Shown here one piece after another: positions 34,199-43,065 of a DNA stretch of 64,000 nucleotides. The position numbers were made by a program, and so were the translations under genes. The first letter of the stretch is position 1; every line of letters starts with the position of its first letter. The DNA lies in the NCBI GenBank assembly GCA_016790285.1, contig JAEUPJ010000033.1, positions 1 to 64,000 of the forward strand, read 5' to 3'. Under the pieces are notes generated by a model. It ran no database searches. It was not told the DNA's origin and saw only the letters and a program-made list of their open reading frames with translations. The stretch is from Roseateles sp. GTDB taxonomy: Bacteria > Pseudomonadota > Gammaproteobacteria > Burkholderiales > Burkholderiaceae_C.

Positions 34199-35313
34199 GG
34201 CAGCAACGCATCCGTGTAGCTCGCCAGCAGCCCGCGGCCGACGGCATCGATCGAGCAATGGGCGTCGAAGCGCTCCCGCACCTGCTGGCGCCGCGCCGGC
34301 CCCGGCTGGCCCGCCACGCGCACAAGGGCCGCGGCCAGCGCCGAGGCGTCGCCCACCGGCCAGAGCGCCGCCGCCTGCGCCTGCGGCAGGCCACCCAGCA
34401 GGCTGCGAAACGACGGGATGTCCGTCACCACCGGGCTCAGCCCGCAGGCCAGGGCCTCGATGACGCTGTAGCCCGAGCCCTCCCGGTGGCTGCCCTGCAC
34501 GAGGATGTCCGCGGCGGACATCAACCACTCGACCTCGTCGTGCGGCACCCGCCCGAGCAGGTTCACGCGGCCGGCCAGGCGCGGGTCGCGCAGGCGCTCG
34601 CGCACCGCGCCGTCCAGCGGCGCCTGGCCGAAGCACATCCACAGCTGCAGGCCCGGCAGCTCGTGCGCGGCCAGCGCCACGCCGTCGAGCACCGTCAACG
34701 GGTCCTTGTTGGCGTCCAGGTGGCCCACCCACAGCAGCGCCGGTGAGCCGCACAGGCCGGTGCGCGCCCGCGCGGCCTCGCGCTCCCGCGGGAGGAAATC
34801 GCTGCTGGCCTCGGGCACCTCGTGGATGCGCGTGTGCGCCGCCACCAGGCGCCGGCGCACGAAGAGCTGGGCCTGCTCCCGCGCGCAGAAGATCAGCCCG
34901 CGCGCCAGCGCCAGCGAGCGCCGCCACCGCCACCAGGTCCACGGGCGCACCGGCGGGCATGCAGCGTGGTCCTGCAGCAGCAGCGGCCGCCCCGGCACCA
35001 GCGCCGACAGCCAATGCACCTCGCGCGTGAAGCCGATGCCGTGCAGGTGGACCACGTCGGGCTGCAAGCGGGCCAGCAGTGCAGCGAACCCCGCGTCCGG
35101 CCCGCCGTCGGCGCCGTGCATCGGCAGGCAGTGGCAGCTCACGCCGTCGTCGACAGCCTCGGAGCGCCGCGCGCTGGCCTGCACGACCGTCACGCGCGCG
35201 CCCGATCGCGCCGCCGCCTGCGCGCAGTGGCGCAGCGTCCACCAGTCGCCCAGCAGCTCGGCGGGCGCGCGCCCCTGGGCATCGACGAATGGGTTGATCT
35301 GCACGACGCGCAT
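34195..35313 (-). CDS. Glycosyltransferase family 4 protein
   Basis: A 372-residue GT-B enzyme. It begins MRVVQINPFVDAQGRAPAELLG; the donor domain has LLWVGHLDANKDPLTVLDGV and the E-x7-E motif in HREGSGYSVIEALACGLSPVV. The ATG at 35313 is chosen because the family starts there; the long open frame upstream overlaps the radical SAM gene. It is 13 bp downstream of that gene and overlaps the flippase, so it is part of the same operon. Confidence 0.87.
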   Translation of the reverse strand: MRVVQINPFVDAQGRAPAELLGDWWTLRHCAQAAARSGARVTVVQASARRSEAVDDGVSCHCLPMHGADGGPDAGFAALLARLQPDVVHLHGIGFTREVHWLSALVPGRPLLLQDHAACPPVRPWTWWRWRRSLALARGLIFCAREQAQLFVRRRLVAAHTRIHEVPEASSDFLPREREAARARTGLCGSPALLWVGHLDANKDPLTVLDGVALAAHELPGLQLWMCFGQAPLDGAVRERLRDPRLAGRVNLLGRVPHDEVEWLMSAADILVQGSHREGSGYSVIEALACGLSPVVTDIPSFRSLLGGLPQAQAAALWPVGDASALAAALVRVAGQPGPARRQQVRERFDAHCSIDAVGRGLLASYTDALLP

Positions 35314-35326
35314 CGCCCGTTGCCCG

Positions 35327-36805
35327 TCAGAGCGCGTGGCGCTGCGGGTCCCACAGCTTGACGGCCTGCGCCAGCCAGCGCAGCTCGCGCGGGCCGTCGT
35401 AGCGCGCCGCGTGCCAGCGCCACGCGGACGCCGCACGCAGCGCCGCCTTCTGCCAGGCCGGTGCGCGGATGTCCGTGGCCGTGGGAAACCGGCAGCCCAG
35501 CACGGTGCGGAAGTCGTGGATGCGCGCCCGCAGGGCGTCACTGAGCCAGGGGGCGTCCTTGTGGCACCAGTAATCCACCCATTCGCGGCGCGCCCAGCCA
35601 TCGGCGGTGTCGGGGAAGCTGAAGCCGCGCGGCAGCGCCGGGTCGCGCGGTGTCCAGCGGCCTTCGCCCAGCCGGCGCGGCGGCAGCGGCGTGTGGACGT
35701 GCAGCATGATCTCCGCGCCAGGGTGCAGTCGCTTGACCTGGCGGATGAAGTCGAAAGTCCGCTCCGTCTCGCCTTCGGGGTCCTGCGGCGGGGCCAGCAT
35801 GAACGACAGCTCGGGGATGACGCCATTGGCGCGGCAGGCCTCGACGACCGCCAACGTCTGGTCGGAGCGCGTGCCCTTGCGCATGTCGCGCAGCAGGCTG
35901 TCGTTGGGCGACTCCGCGCCGATGTAGGCCATGCGCAGCCGGCTGCGCCGCACCAGGGCCCAGGACGCGGCCGAGAGCCCGAGCAGCGCGTCCGCCCGGG
36001 CGTAGCACCACCAGGGCATCTGCTGCTGCGCGAGCACGCCCAGCAGCGGCTGCATGTCCACTTCGCGGTCGAAGAAGTTGTGGTCGTAGAACTGCACGGA
36101 GTCCGCACCCAGGCGCGTGCGCAGCAGCGTGAGGTCGCGCGACAGCCGTTCGGCTTCCGGCAGCGCCGTCTTGCCGCGAAACAGCGCCGCGACGCCGCAG
36201 AAGCTGCACCGGTAGCGGCAACCCAGCGCCGCCTGGTAGCCCGCGGTGCGGCGGCCCAGGAAGCTCGGGCCCAGATAGCGTTCCGGCGCCGGCAGGTCCT
36301 CGAAGCCCACGTCCAGCTGCAGCGGCGCGGTGGAGAACGGCTGGTCGGCGTTGTGCACGACCTGGCCGTCTCGGCGCCAGGACAGGCCCGCGACGTCCGC
36401 GAGCGCACGCCCGCCCGCCAGCGCCTCCAGCAGCCCCGCGAAGCCCTCCTCGCCCTGCCCGCGCAGCGCGTAGTCGACGCAGTCGCTGGCCAGTGCCGCG
36501 TCGGCGCACAGCGTAGGGAAGTAGCCACCCCACACGATGGGCACCTGCGGCGCCGCAGCGCGGATGGCGCGCGACACGGCCAGCGCGGCGACCAGCTGGG
36601 GCCCACCCATCACCGACAGGCCCACCGCCAGGGGCGGCGCCTCGCGCACCGCGGCGGCAGCCGTCTCGGGCAGGTGGCGGTCGAGGTTGCCGTCCAGGAT
36701 GCGCGTGGACCAGCGCCCCTTGAGCGCCGCCGCCAGCTGCATCACCGCCAGCGGAAAGCGCGCGTTGGACGTGATGCGCGGGTTGATCAGCAGGACCTGG
36801 CTCAT
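35327..36805 (-). CDS. B12-binding-type radical SAM protein
   Basis: A 492-residue protein. Residues 1-150 form a cobalamin-binding-like Rossmann domain (LLINPRITSNARFPLAVMQLAA start, GGYFPTLCADAAL). The cluster motif is C-x3-C-x2-C in LGCRYRCSFCGV near 200-209. A barrel follows with YIGAESPNDSLLRDMRKGT and LHVHTPLPP. It resembles enzymes of the HpnR/BchE-like group acting on lipids or secondary metabolites; exact chemistry unknown. It overlaps the amidohydrolase upstream by 4 bp. Confidence 0.85.
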   Translation of the reverse strand: MSQVLLINPRITSNARFPLAVMQLAAALKGRWSTRILDGNLDRHLPETAAAAVREAPPLAVGLSVMGGPQLVAALAVSRAIRAAAPQVPIVWGGYFPTLCADAALASDCVDYALRGQGEEGFAGLLEALAGGRALADVAGLSWRRDGQVVHNADQPFSTAPLQLDVGFEDLPAPERYLGPSFLGRRTAGYQAALGCRYRCSFCGVAALFRGKTALPEAERLSRDLTLLRTRLGADSVQFYDHNFFDREVDMQPLLGVLAQQQMPWWCYARADALLGLSAASWALVRRSRLRMAYIGAESPNDSLLRDMRKGTRSDQTLAVVEACRANGVIPELSFMLAPPQDPEGETERTFDFIRQVKRLHPGAEIMLHVHTPLPPRRLGEGRWTPRDPALPRGFSFPDTADGWARREWVDYWCHKDAPWLSDALRARIHDFRTVLGCRFPTATDIRAPAWQKAALRAASAWRWHAARYDGPRELRWLAQAVKLWDPQRHAL

Positions 36806-37926
36806 GCCGGCACCTCCTCGCGACGCGCCGCCAGGCCCGGCTCGGCGGCCCCGGCCAGCAGGTGCGGCGCCAGCGCCTTGGCCCGCCCGTCCACCACCAC
36901 AGGCACGAGGCCCAGCGCCTCGCCCAGGTCGGCATCGGCATACAGCGCGCGGCCGCCCACCACCACCAGCCGCAGGTCGGCCCGCGTCGCGCCCGCCAGC
37001 GGCAGGCCGGGGGGCAGTGCGATCAGGTCGGCCCGCAGCCCCGGGGCGAGCCGGCCGCGGTCAGGCAGCCCGAGCACCGCCGCGGCATCGGCGGTGACCC
37101 AGGTTTCCAGGCGTTCGTCGCTCCATCCGGTCAGTGCCCGCACAAGCGCCAGCTCCTCGAGCAGGTCACGCCCGCCGCTGATGCGCGAATCGCTGCCGAG
37201 CACGAGGCGCCCCTGCGCCGCGAGCCAGGCCGGGTCCAGTGTGCGGCCGAACAGGTGCAGGTTGGAGCCCGGGCACCAGACCACGGCCCCTCCCGCGTCG
37301 ACGAGCCGGCGCTGCTGCGCGGCGCTCAGGCCCAGGCCGTGCACGAGCAGGCTGCCGGGCTCGATGCAGCCCAGGGCGTCCAGCCGCTCGAACTCCAGGC
37401 CGGCCGCCGCATCGACGCCTTCGGCCGCATGCACGACCCACAGCCCGCCTGCCGCCGCTTGGCGCGACTCGCGCACGGCCTCCTCGCCATCGAGGGCCAG
37501 CGAATGCGACCAGCCGGCAGGCGCGGGCGCATCCACCGGGAAGGCCGGGTCGTCCAGCACGGCGTCGCGCGGGTCGTGGTGCAGCACCGTCGTCACGCCG
37601 CTGAGCAGGTTCTTGAGCCCACCGGCGCGCAAGCGCTGCGCACGCGGCTGGGCGCGGTGGGCCAGCAGCAGGGGGTCGGTGCCCAGGCGCGGCGAGATGT
37701 CGGCGATCCACTCGCTCGCGTTGCGGTAGTGGTCGCGGTAGCCGAGGCGCGGCAAGGCGCCGTTCAGGTGCAGGTGGTCGTGCGCGTTGATGAGGCCGGG
37801 CAGCACCCGGGCGCCGCCGAGGTCCACGCGCGGCCCGTCGCCGTGCCCGGCCAGCCGGCCGTCAACGACGGCCAGGTCCAGGGCCTGGCCATCACGCCCC
37901 CGCGCGTTGACGAACTGCAGGTTCAT
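36802..37926 (-). CDS. Amidohydrolase family metalloenzyme
   Basis: A 374-residue TIM-barrel hydrolase. NAHDHLHLNG near 47-56 holds the HxH metal pair; HDP near 112, VVHAAEG near 160, VHGLGLS near 190 and LVLGSDSRISGG near 243 supply the remaining metal and substrate residues. This resembles the chlorohydrolase/cytosine-deaminase-like subgroup. The ATG at 37926 overlaps the preceding methyltransferase stop. It could deaminate or hydrolyse a cyclic amide in the cluster product or its precursor. Confidence 0.85.
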   Translation of the reverse strand: MNLQFVNARGRDGQALDLAVVDGRLAGHGDGPRVDLGGARVLPGLINAHDHLHLNGALPRLGYRDHYRNASEWIADISPRLGTDPLLLAHRAQPRAQRLRAGGLKNLLSGVTTVLHHDPRDAVLDDPAFPVDAPAPAGWSHSLALDGEEAVRESRQAAAGGLWVVHAAEGVDAAAGLEFERLDALGCIEPGSLLVHGLGLSAAQQRRLVDAGGAVVWCPGSNLHLFGRTLDPAWLAAQGRLVLGSDSRISGGRDLLEELALVRALTGWSDERLETWVTADAAAVLGLPDRGRLAPGLRADLIALPPGLPLAGATRADLRLVVVGGRALYADADLGEALGLVPVVVDGRAKALAPHLLAGAAEPGLAARREEVPA

Positions 37927-38567
37927 GGCTTGCCCCAGCGCAGCGCCAGCACCACGCGCAGGCCGTCCCAACGCGCCAGGTGGGGGGCCGTCAGGTCCTG
38001 GCCGATGCGCACCTCGCGCTGCCCCTGCAGCACGAGGCCGGCGGCGCAGGCAGCGCGCAGGTGGTCGTCGGGCTCGTGCAGGGCGTGGGCGAGTTCGTGG
38101 CGCTGGCCGCCGGCGTCGGTGAAGCTGCGCGTCATGCCCACGCGGGCGGCATCGGGGTGGAAGTCGGAGTACACCAGCACGCCGCCCGGCGCGAGCACGC
38201 GCGAGACCTCGGCCATCCAGGCCGCGAGGTCGGGCGCGTGGCCGACGGCCAGGCCGCAGGCGATGACGTCAAAGCTCTCAGCGGCGAAGGGCAGCTGCTG
38301 CATGTCGGCCCGCACGCGGCAGGCCAGCGGCGCACGCGCGAGCATGCCCGCCGAGCGGTCGCAGGCCACCACGCTGCGCGCGCCGCGCTGCTGCATCAAC
38401 AGGCCATAGCGCCCGCTGCCGCAGGCCAGGTCCAGCGCGCGCCGGCCGGCCACGTCGGGCCAGAGCGCCAGCACGGCGGCCTGCTCGGCGGCCATCAGCG
38501 GGTTGTGCGGCAGCGGCGGGTAGTCGCCCGCCCAGAGGTCGTAGGCCGCTTCGTTGGCGAGATTCAT
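37923..38567 (-). CDS. Class I SAM-dependent methyltransferase
   Basis: A 214-residue enzyme of the UbiE/BioC-like fold. Motif I is ALDLACGSGRYGLLM near 43-57, then VACDRSAGMLARA and a FDVIACGLAVGHAPD post-motif; APGGVLVYSDFHP completes the core. The ATG at 38567 overlaps the upstream radical SAM stop by 4 bp. It is distinct from the methyltransferase at 32001. Substrate unknown. Confidence 0.85.
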   Translation of the reverse strand: MNLANEAAYDLWAGDYPPLPHNPLMAAEQAAVLALWPDVAGRRALDLACGSGRYGLLMQQRGARSVVACDRSAGMLARAPLACRVRADMQQLPFAAESFDVIACGLAVGHAPDLAAWMAEVSRVLAPGGVLVYSDFHPDAARVGMTRSFTDAGGQRHELAHALHEPDDHLRAACAAGLVLQGQREVRIGQDLTAPHLARWDGLRVVLALRWGKP

Positions 38568-39547
38568 GTCGGGAACCATTTGGCGCACACGCAGCGCGCG
38601 CACTCGGGCCGCTGGCCCGCCTGGATGGCGGCGCGCAGCTGGCGCTGGGCCGGGGTGTTGAGCGCGGCGCCGAGGCCAGCTTCGCCCAGCCCGCCGGCAC
38701 CGGCGATGAAGAAGCAGGGCCGCAGCCCCCCGTCGGCCTCGACGACGACCGAGTGCTGCGGCGCGTTGCAGCGCACCGCCGGCGGGTCGGCCAGGCCCAG
38801 GTGGGCGCGGTAGTGCGCCTCGATGCGCCCGAGCTTGGCCGGGCTCTCGGCAATGAAGCCGCTCGCGAAGTCGTCGGCATGCGCCTGCGCCAGCCGCGCC
38901 AGGCTGGCCGCCAGCACAGGCATGTCGTCTTCGCGCAGGGCCACCTGGTCATCAGGCTTGCCGTGGCGCCCGAACGCGGCCTCGTGGGCGACGTCGGCGG
39001 CCAGGAAAGAGATGCTGGCCACGCCAAGCTTGTGCGCCAGCGCGACAAGCTCGGGCAGCTCACCCGCATTGCCCCGCTGCACGGTCACGCGCAGGCTCAC
39101 GGGCAGCCCCTCGCGCACGGCGGCCCGCACCCCGGCGCAGACGGCCTCGAAGGCGTCCAGCCCACGGATGCGCGCGTAGCTGGCGGCACTGGCGCCGTCC
39201 AGCGACACCGTCACCTGCTCGAAGTGACGCGCCACCTCGCCGGCCTGCTTGGCCAGCGCGAGCCCGGCGGTGAGCAGCCACAGCCGCAGGCCCTGGGCGC
39301 GCAGCCGGGCCGCGATGTCGCCCCACTGAGGGTGCAGCAGCGGCTCGCCGCCGGAGACGAGCACCGTCTCGACGCCGAGCGCCTGCAACCCCGGCAGCAA
39401 CTGCTCGACGGTGGCGAGGTCGATGTCGCGCCGGCCATGCCGCCAGTAGTCGCAACTCACACAGCGCGAGTTGCAGCGCTCGGTAAGGTACAGGGTCGCC
39501 AGGCGCAGCCGCGTGAGCGCCGGCGCGAGGGCGCCGGCCGCGGGCAT
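38564..39547 (-). CDS. Radical SAM protein with C-terminal cysteine-rich region
   Basis: A 327-residue protein. The cluster motif is C25-x3-C29-x2-C32 in TERCNSRCVSCDYW. GGEPLLHP near 74-81 and VSLDGASAASYARIRG near 112-127 are typical core segments of the PqqE/MoaA group. The end carries further cysteines (VRCNAP, RPCFF, CARCVCAKW) that could bind auxiliary SPASM/Twitch clusters. Such proteins modify peptides or make cofactors. Start at ATG 39547, 10 bp after the porin-like gene. Confidence 0.85.
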   Translation of the reverse strand: MPAAGALAPALTRLRLATLYLTERCNSRCVSCDYWRHGRRDIDLATVEQLLPGLQALGVETVLVSGGEPLLHPQWGDIAARLRAQGLRLWLLTAGLALAKQAGEVARHFEQVTVSLDGASAASYARIRGLDAFEAVCAGVRAAVREGLPVSLRVTVQRGNAGELPELVALAHKLGVASISFLAADVAHEAAFGRHGKPDDQVALREDDMPVLAASLARLAQAHADDFASGFIAESPAKLGRIEAHYRAHLGLADPPAVRCNAPQHSVVVEADGGLRPCFFIAGAGGLGEAGLGAALNTPAQRQLRAAIQAGQRPECARCVCAKWFPT

Positions 39548-39557
39548 GGCGATGACG

Positions 39558-40640
39558 CTAGAACATGGCATGCAGCTCGACGAAGGTCTGCCGCCGGTTG
39601 TCCACCGCGTTCTGCGGGATGCCGCCGAACTTGCGGCTGCCGGCGCGCAGCTGCACGAAGGCGATGGGCGTGTACTCGTAGACGAGGCTGTAGCGCACCT
39701 TGTTGTCGTTGGCCACGCGCCGGTCAGGGTCCAGGTATTCGCTGGTGAGCTTGAGGTTGTGGCCCTGCTGCACGAGCCAGTTGGCCTCCAGCAGCGTCGC
39801 AACCTGACGGCGCTTGCCCTCGGGGTAGCCCTCGTCGCTGACGAGGTCGATCTCGGCCAGCCAGGCCACCGGGCCGGTGGTGGTCCCGGCGAACAGGCCC
39901 CAGGCCTGGCGACCGCCTGCCGAGGACTTCACCTGCGCCGCCGCCGCACCGACACGGCCCCAGGGCTGCATCCAGATCGCCTGCGCGGTGGTCTGGTGGC
40001 CCGTCACGCTGCCCTTGTTGCCGGGCCCGTTGCTGCGCACGACCTGGATGGACCACTCGTCGCTCTCATGACCCAGCTCCAGGCCCTTGTCGGGCACCGT
40101 CATGCTGACGCCGCTGAGCTGGCGCACGAAGGCCAGGCTGTCCTGCAGCCGCCACCCGAACGGCAGGTAGAACTGGCCAGCCTTGGCATACCAGCCCAGG
40201 CCCGGCGTGGACAGGCGCACGTAGGCTTCCTGCCGCTCCGACTTGCCCGGCGCCACCTGCTGGTCGAGGTAGGCACCGAGGTAGTCCTTGATGAGCTGCA
40301 CGTCGGCATACAGCCGCGTCTGCTCGGTGCCGCCGACGCTGCGCGTGGGCTGGCCGGAGACCGACGTGCGCGTCGTGGCGGTGCGCAGGTCGCCGCCCAG
40401 GCGCAGGCGGTCGTCGAACAGGGAGCCGTTCCAGCCCTGCAGCGCCTCCGGCAGCGAATTGGCCGGAATGACGTTCTGCGTGAAGCTGTTGCCCACCGCA
40501 TTGCGCAGGCCGCCGCCCGTGGGGTTGACGTGGCAGGCCACGCACTTGAGCCCGGCGCGGATGGCCAGGTAGGGCTCGGCGCGCGCCGCCTGGAAGCACA
40601 GGGCCAGGGCCAGGCCCAGCAGCAGTCGCACGGCCATCAT
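39558..40640 (-). CDS. Outer-membrane beta-barrel protein with N-terminal CxxCH
   Basis: A 360-residue secreted protein. Signal peptide within 1-22 (VRLLLGLALALCFQAARA), then C33-x2-C36-H37 in KCVACHVNPTGGG, a c-type haem attachment motif, then a long series of alternating hydrophobic strands ending in aromatic Phe (FVELHAMF), typical of an outer-membrane barrel. The combination suggests a barrel with an N-terminal haem peptide facing the periplasm. It overlaps the monohaem lipoprotein gene by 4 bp. Electron transfer across the envelope is speculation. Confidence 0.75.
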   Translation of the reverse strand: MMAVRLLLGLALALCFQAARAEPYLAIRAGLKCVACHVNPTGGGLRNAVGNSFTQNVIPANSLPEALQGWNGSLFDDRLRLGGDLRTATTRTSVSGQPTRSVGGTEQTRLYADVQLIKDYLGAYLDQQVAPGKSERQEAYVRLSTPGLGWYAKAGQFYLPFGWRLQDSLAFVRQLSGVSMTVPDKGLELGHESDEWSIQVVRSNGPGNKGSVTGHQTTAQAIWMQPWGRVGAAAAQVKSSAGGRQAWGLFAGTTTGPVAWLAEIDLVSDEGYPEGKRRQVATLLEANWLVQQGHNLKLTSEYLDPDRRVANDNKVRYSLVYEYTPIAFVQLRAGSRKFGGIPQNAVDNRRQTFVELHAMF

Positions 40641-41086
40641 TTCTGGGCTCCGTTGTTGATCCATTGGCGGATGAGGTTGATGCTCTGCGCGTCGAGGTAG
40701 GGGCCGCCCAGCGGCATGCGCGCGCCCACGGCCTGGTGGCCTTCGAGCTTGTGGATGAGGTAGCTGTTGGCTGCGTCGCCCGGGGCCACGCGCATCAGCG
40801 AAGGCACCTCGCTGCTCGCCGCGCCCACCAGCAGCGCGTAGCTGTTGGTGGCGTCCAGCCGCAGGCCGCGCGGCGCGGCGGCACCGGCATGGCAGGCCGT
40901 GCACATCGGGGTGAACACGTGCGACTGGATGGAAGCGAAGCTCGCCGTCATGGGCCCGCTCGGGTCGACACCTTCGCCAAGCGGTCGCCCGTTGGCGTCC
41001 AGCCCGTCGCCACTGCCGCCGCCGCATCCGGCCACCGTCAAGGCCACGAGGCCCAGCGCGGCCCAAAGCCTTCTCGAGTTCATCAT
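40637..41086 (-). CDS. Monohaem c-type cytochrome-like lipoprotein
   Basis: A 149-residue protein with lipobox LTVAGC (C21) and one haem motif C62-x2-C65-H66 in MCTACHAG. A downstream MPLGG can provide the axial Met. AAAGGA lies just upstream of the ATG at 41086. First gene of an eight-gene run and immediately downstream of ECF-type promoter copy 2. The pair with the haem-motif barrel suggests a small redox module. Similar lipoproteins are often named cytochrome c domain-containing without a known partner. Confidence 0.8.
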   Translation of the reverse strand: MMNSRRLWAALGLVALTVAGCGGGSGDGLDANGRPLGEGVDPSGPMTASFASIQSHVFTPMCTACHAGAAAPRGLRLDATNSYALLVGAASSEVPSLMRVAPGDAANSYLIHKLEGHQAVGARMPLGGPYLDAQSINLIRQWINNGAQK

Positions 41087-41115
41087 CGTCCGTCCTTTAC
41101 CGGGTCTCACTCGGC

Positions 41116-41148
41116 CGTGAGTGCCACGAGAAGGCGGACAGGTTCAAA
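41116..41148 (-). promoter_or_regulatory. ECF sigma promoter, copy 2, before the monohaem lipoprotein operon
   Basis: On the minus strand TTTGAACCT (complement of 41140-41148), 15-bp spacer, GCACTCACG (complement of 41116-41124). The TGA of the torF-like gene (41144-41146) is inside the -35. The start near 41110 leaves about 25 nt to the ATG at 41086. It would drive the eight genes down to 32789. Confidence 0.75.
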
Positions 41149-41854
41149 AGGCGGTGGTCAAGCTCAACAAGCCGGTACGGCGGCGCGTCGCTTCGGTCCA
41201 CACATAGGGCCCGCCGCGACCGGCGCCCACCCAGGCGAGCTGCACTTCCGTGCTGCCGCCCAGCTGCCACGACAGCCCCAGCTGCACGTCAGCGCGCCAG
41301 GCGCGGCGCGTGTCGCCATAGGCCGAGGCTCGCCCTCCCCAGCCGCGCAGCCAGCCCACGTGGCTCACCGCAGCAACGCCGTCGCCCAGCGGCCAACGCG
41401 CGCCGAGTTCCACATAGAGCGTGCGTTGGCCGATGCCGTAGTAGTCGGGCGACGCGTAGGCACGCAGCGTCCAGCCGCTGCCCAGAAGGCCCACGTAGGC
41501 TTCCTGGTAGTCGTAGTGGGACACGTTCTCGTAGAAGCGCGCCGTGACGCCCATCTCGCCGTCCAGCCCTGTGGCCAGCGCCACCACGCGGCCGGCATAG
41601 GCCTGCAGCGTCGCGCCCTGGCGCTGCGTGAAGCGTGCATGGCCGAGCTGGGCGCCTGCGTACCAGCCCGCCTCGCCGTCCCAGGCCAGGCCGGCCTGTG
41701 CGCTGGGCCGGTTGTCGCTGTAGGACACGCCGCGCTCACGCGCGTCGGTCTGGGCCGAGATCGTGCCGCCCACGTCGGCGCGCGCGAACGCCACACTGCC
41801 GAGCAGTGTGGCGAGCAGCAGGGTCCGTCGAGCCGGGCGCGCGGGGGGAGACAT
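41144..41854 (-). CDS. TorF-like putative porin
   Basis: A 236-residue outer-membrane protein. Tat/Sec-like signal (ARRTLLLATLLGSVAFARA) then VGGTISAQTDARERGVSYSDNRPSAQ, the start pattern of the TIGR02001/TorF putative porins, and eight or so amphipathic strands ending in F. Last gene of the sigma / anti-sigma / protease operon, sharing the A of TGATG with the protease stop. It may be the channel or receptor served by this sigma system. Confidence 0.8.
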   Translation of the reverse strand: MSPPARPARRTLLLATLLGSVAFARADVGGTISAQTDARERGVSYSDNRPSAQAGLAWDGEAGWYAGAQLGHARFTQRQGATLQAYAGRVVALATGLDGEMGVTARFYENVSHYDYQEAYVGLLGSGWTLRAYASPDYYGIGQRTLYVELGARWPLGDGVAAVSHVGWLRGWGGRASAYGDTRRAWRADVQLGLSWQLGGSTEVQLAWVGAGRGGPYVWTEATRRRTGLLSLTTAF

Positions 41855-43065
41855 CAGTCGGGAGTCTGCCCCAGCGGTGTGCAACCCGGCGAGCGCCCCT
41901 GCAGATGACGGGCCAACGTGGCGCAACTGTCGATGCGGCCCTGGGCGGCAGTGACCAGCGCCGTCCTGAGCATGGTGGCGCCGCGGCTGCCGTCCAGCTC
42001 CCTCACCAGGGCCAGCAGCCCGGCTGCGTGGGCCGCCGCGAAGGACGAGCCCGACACGAGCGCGAAGCCGCCACCCACGGCCGTGCTCGGCACGTCGCGC
42101 CCCGGTGCGGTGACGGCGCCCAAGGGCAATGGCGGCGCGCTGCCCACGACGAGCACGCCGCGATGGTTGGCCGGGAAAGGCCCCCCGCTGCCGGGCAGTG
42201 CGGCCACCACCGTGGCCCCGCGCGCCAGGGCCTGATCCAGCAGCAGCGCCAGCAGCCGGTCGTCGGGCCCGCCCAGGCTCATGTTGATGATGTGCGCGCC
42301 CTGCTGGATGGCCGCATACAGGGCCTTGGCCAGGCCGAGGCTGGTGCACAGGGTCTGCTCCTGCGGGGCCTGCCAGCAGGCCCGCAGGGCCAGCAGCCGC
42401 GCCTGCGGCGCCACGCCGGCGATGCCCAGGCCGTTGTCGGCCCGCGCCGCGATGATGCCGGCTACCGCGGTGCCATGCCCCTCGGCGGGCGAGGCGCGGT
42501 CGTCGACGAAGTTCTCGTTGGCAACAACCTGCCCCGCCAGGTCGGGGTGGCGCACGTCGACGCCGCTGTCCACCACCGCCACGCGCACGCCGCGGCCGGT
42601 GGCGAGCTTGTGCAACTCGGCCAGGTGCCACTGCTGGGCGGCAGGCTGCGCAGCGTAGAGCGGCTCCTGCTGGGCACCCTGCGCGCGGTACAGCCCGACC
42701 GGCTGGGCCCACGCGACGCGCCGGTCTTCCGAGACGGCGCGGGCGACGTCAGCCGAGGTCCGGTTGTCGCCATCGGCCAGCCGCATGACGAAGCAGTCCA
42801 CGCCGGCCAGCGGCATCGCCCACTGGCTGCGCATCTCCAGCCGGTAGGCCTTGGCCAGGGACTCGGCCACCTGCTGGCGCGACTGGCGCCCCACGCCCTC
42901 GCCGTAGGTGCCGGCATAGCTGCCGTCGGGCCGGTAGTGGGCCTTGGGCAGCTGCAGCATCACGAGCACCTGCCGCTCGGCCTCCTCGGCCTGGGCATGG
43001 GCGGTGTTGCCCGCCAGGCACAGCAGCAGCGCCAGCAGCGCCAGCAGCGTCCACAGCAGCTTCAT
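41854..43065 (-). CDS. S8 subtilisin-like serine protease
   Basis: A 403-residue secreted protease. Signal peptide 1-24, a propeptide to about 150, then the catalytic triad: D166 in VAVVDSGVD, H197 in EGHGTAVAGI, S341 in SGSSFAAAHAAG; N near 261-262 region (IINMSLGG) fits. The GTS motif is GSS here, but the nucleophile is retained. It overlaps the anti-sigma stop by ATGA. In this context it may cleave the anti-sigma factor or process an exported product. Periplasmic or extracellular. Confidence 0.9.
   Translation of the reverse strand: MKLLWTLLALLALLLCLAGNTAHAQAEEAERQVLVMLQLPKAHYRPDGSYAGTYGEGVGRQSRQQVAESLAKAYRLEMRSQWAMPLAGVDCFVMRLADGDNRTSADVARAVSEDRRVAWAQPVGLYRAQGAQQEPLYAAQPAAQQWHLAELHKLATGRGVRVAVVDSGVDVRHPDLAGQVVANENFVDDRASPAEGHGTAVAGIIAARADNGLGIAGVAPQARLLALRACWQAPQEQTLCTSLGLAKALYAAIQQGAHIINMSLGGPDDRLLALLLDQALARGATVVAALPGSGGPFPANHRGVLVVGSAPPLPLGAVTAPGRDVPSTAVGGGFALVSGSSFAAAHAAGLLALVRELDGSRGATMLRTALVTAAQGRIDSCATLARHLQGRSPGCTPLGQTPD

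Noticed and set aside
32789-35242. A single 817-residue glycosyltransferase-flippase fusion
   Set aside because: The N-terminal part is the wrong frame of the glycosyltransferase gene; the flippase starts at 34198 with a 4-bp overlap.
39558-41086. Mtr-type extracellular electron conduit
   Set aside because: Only one haem motif per protein and no multihaem cytochrome; the evidence supports no more than a small redox or sensory pair.
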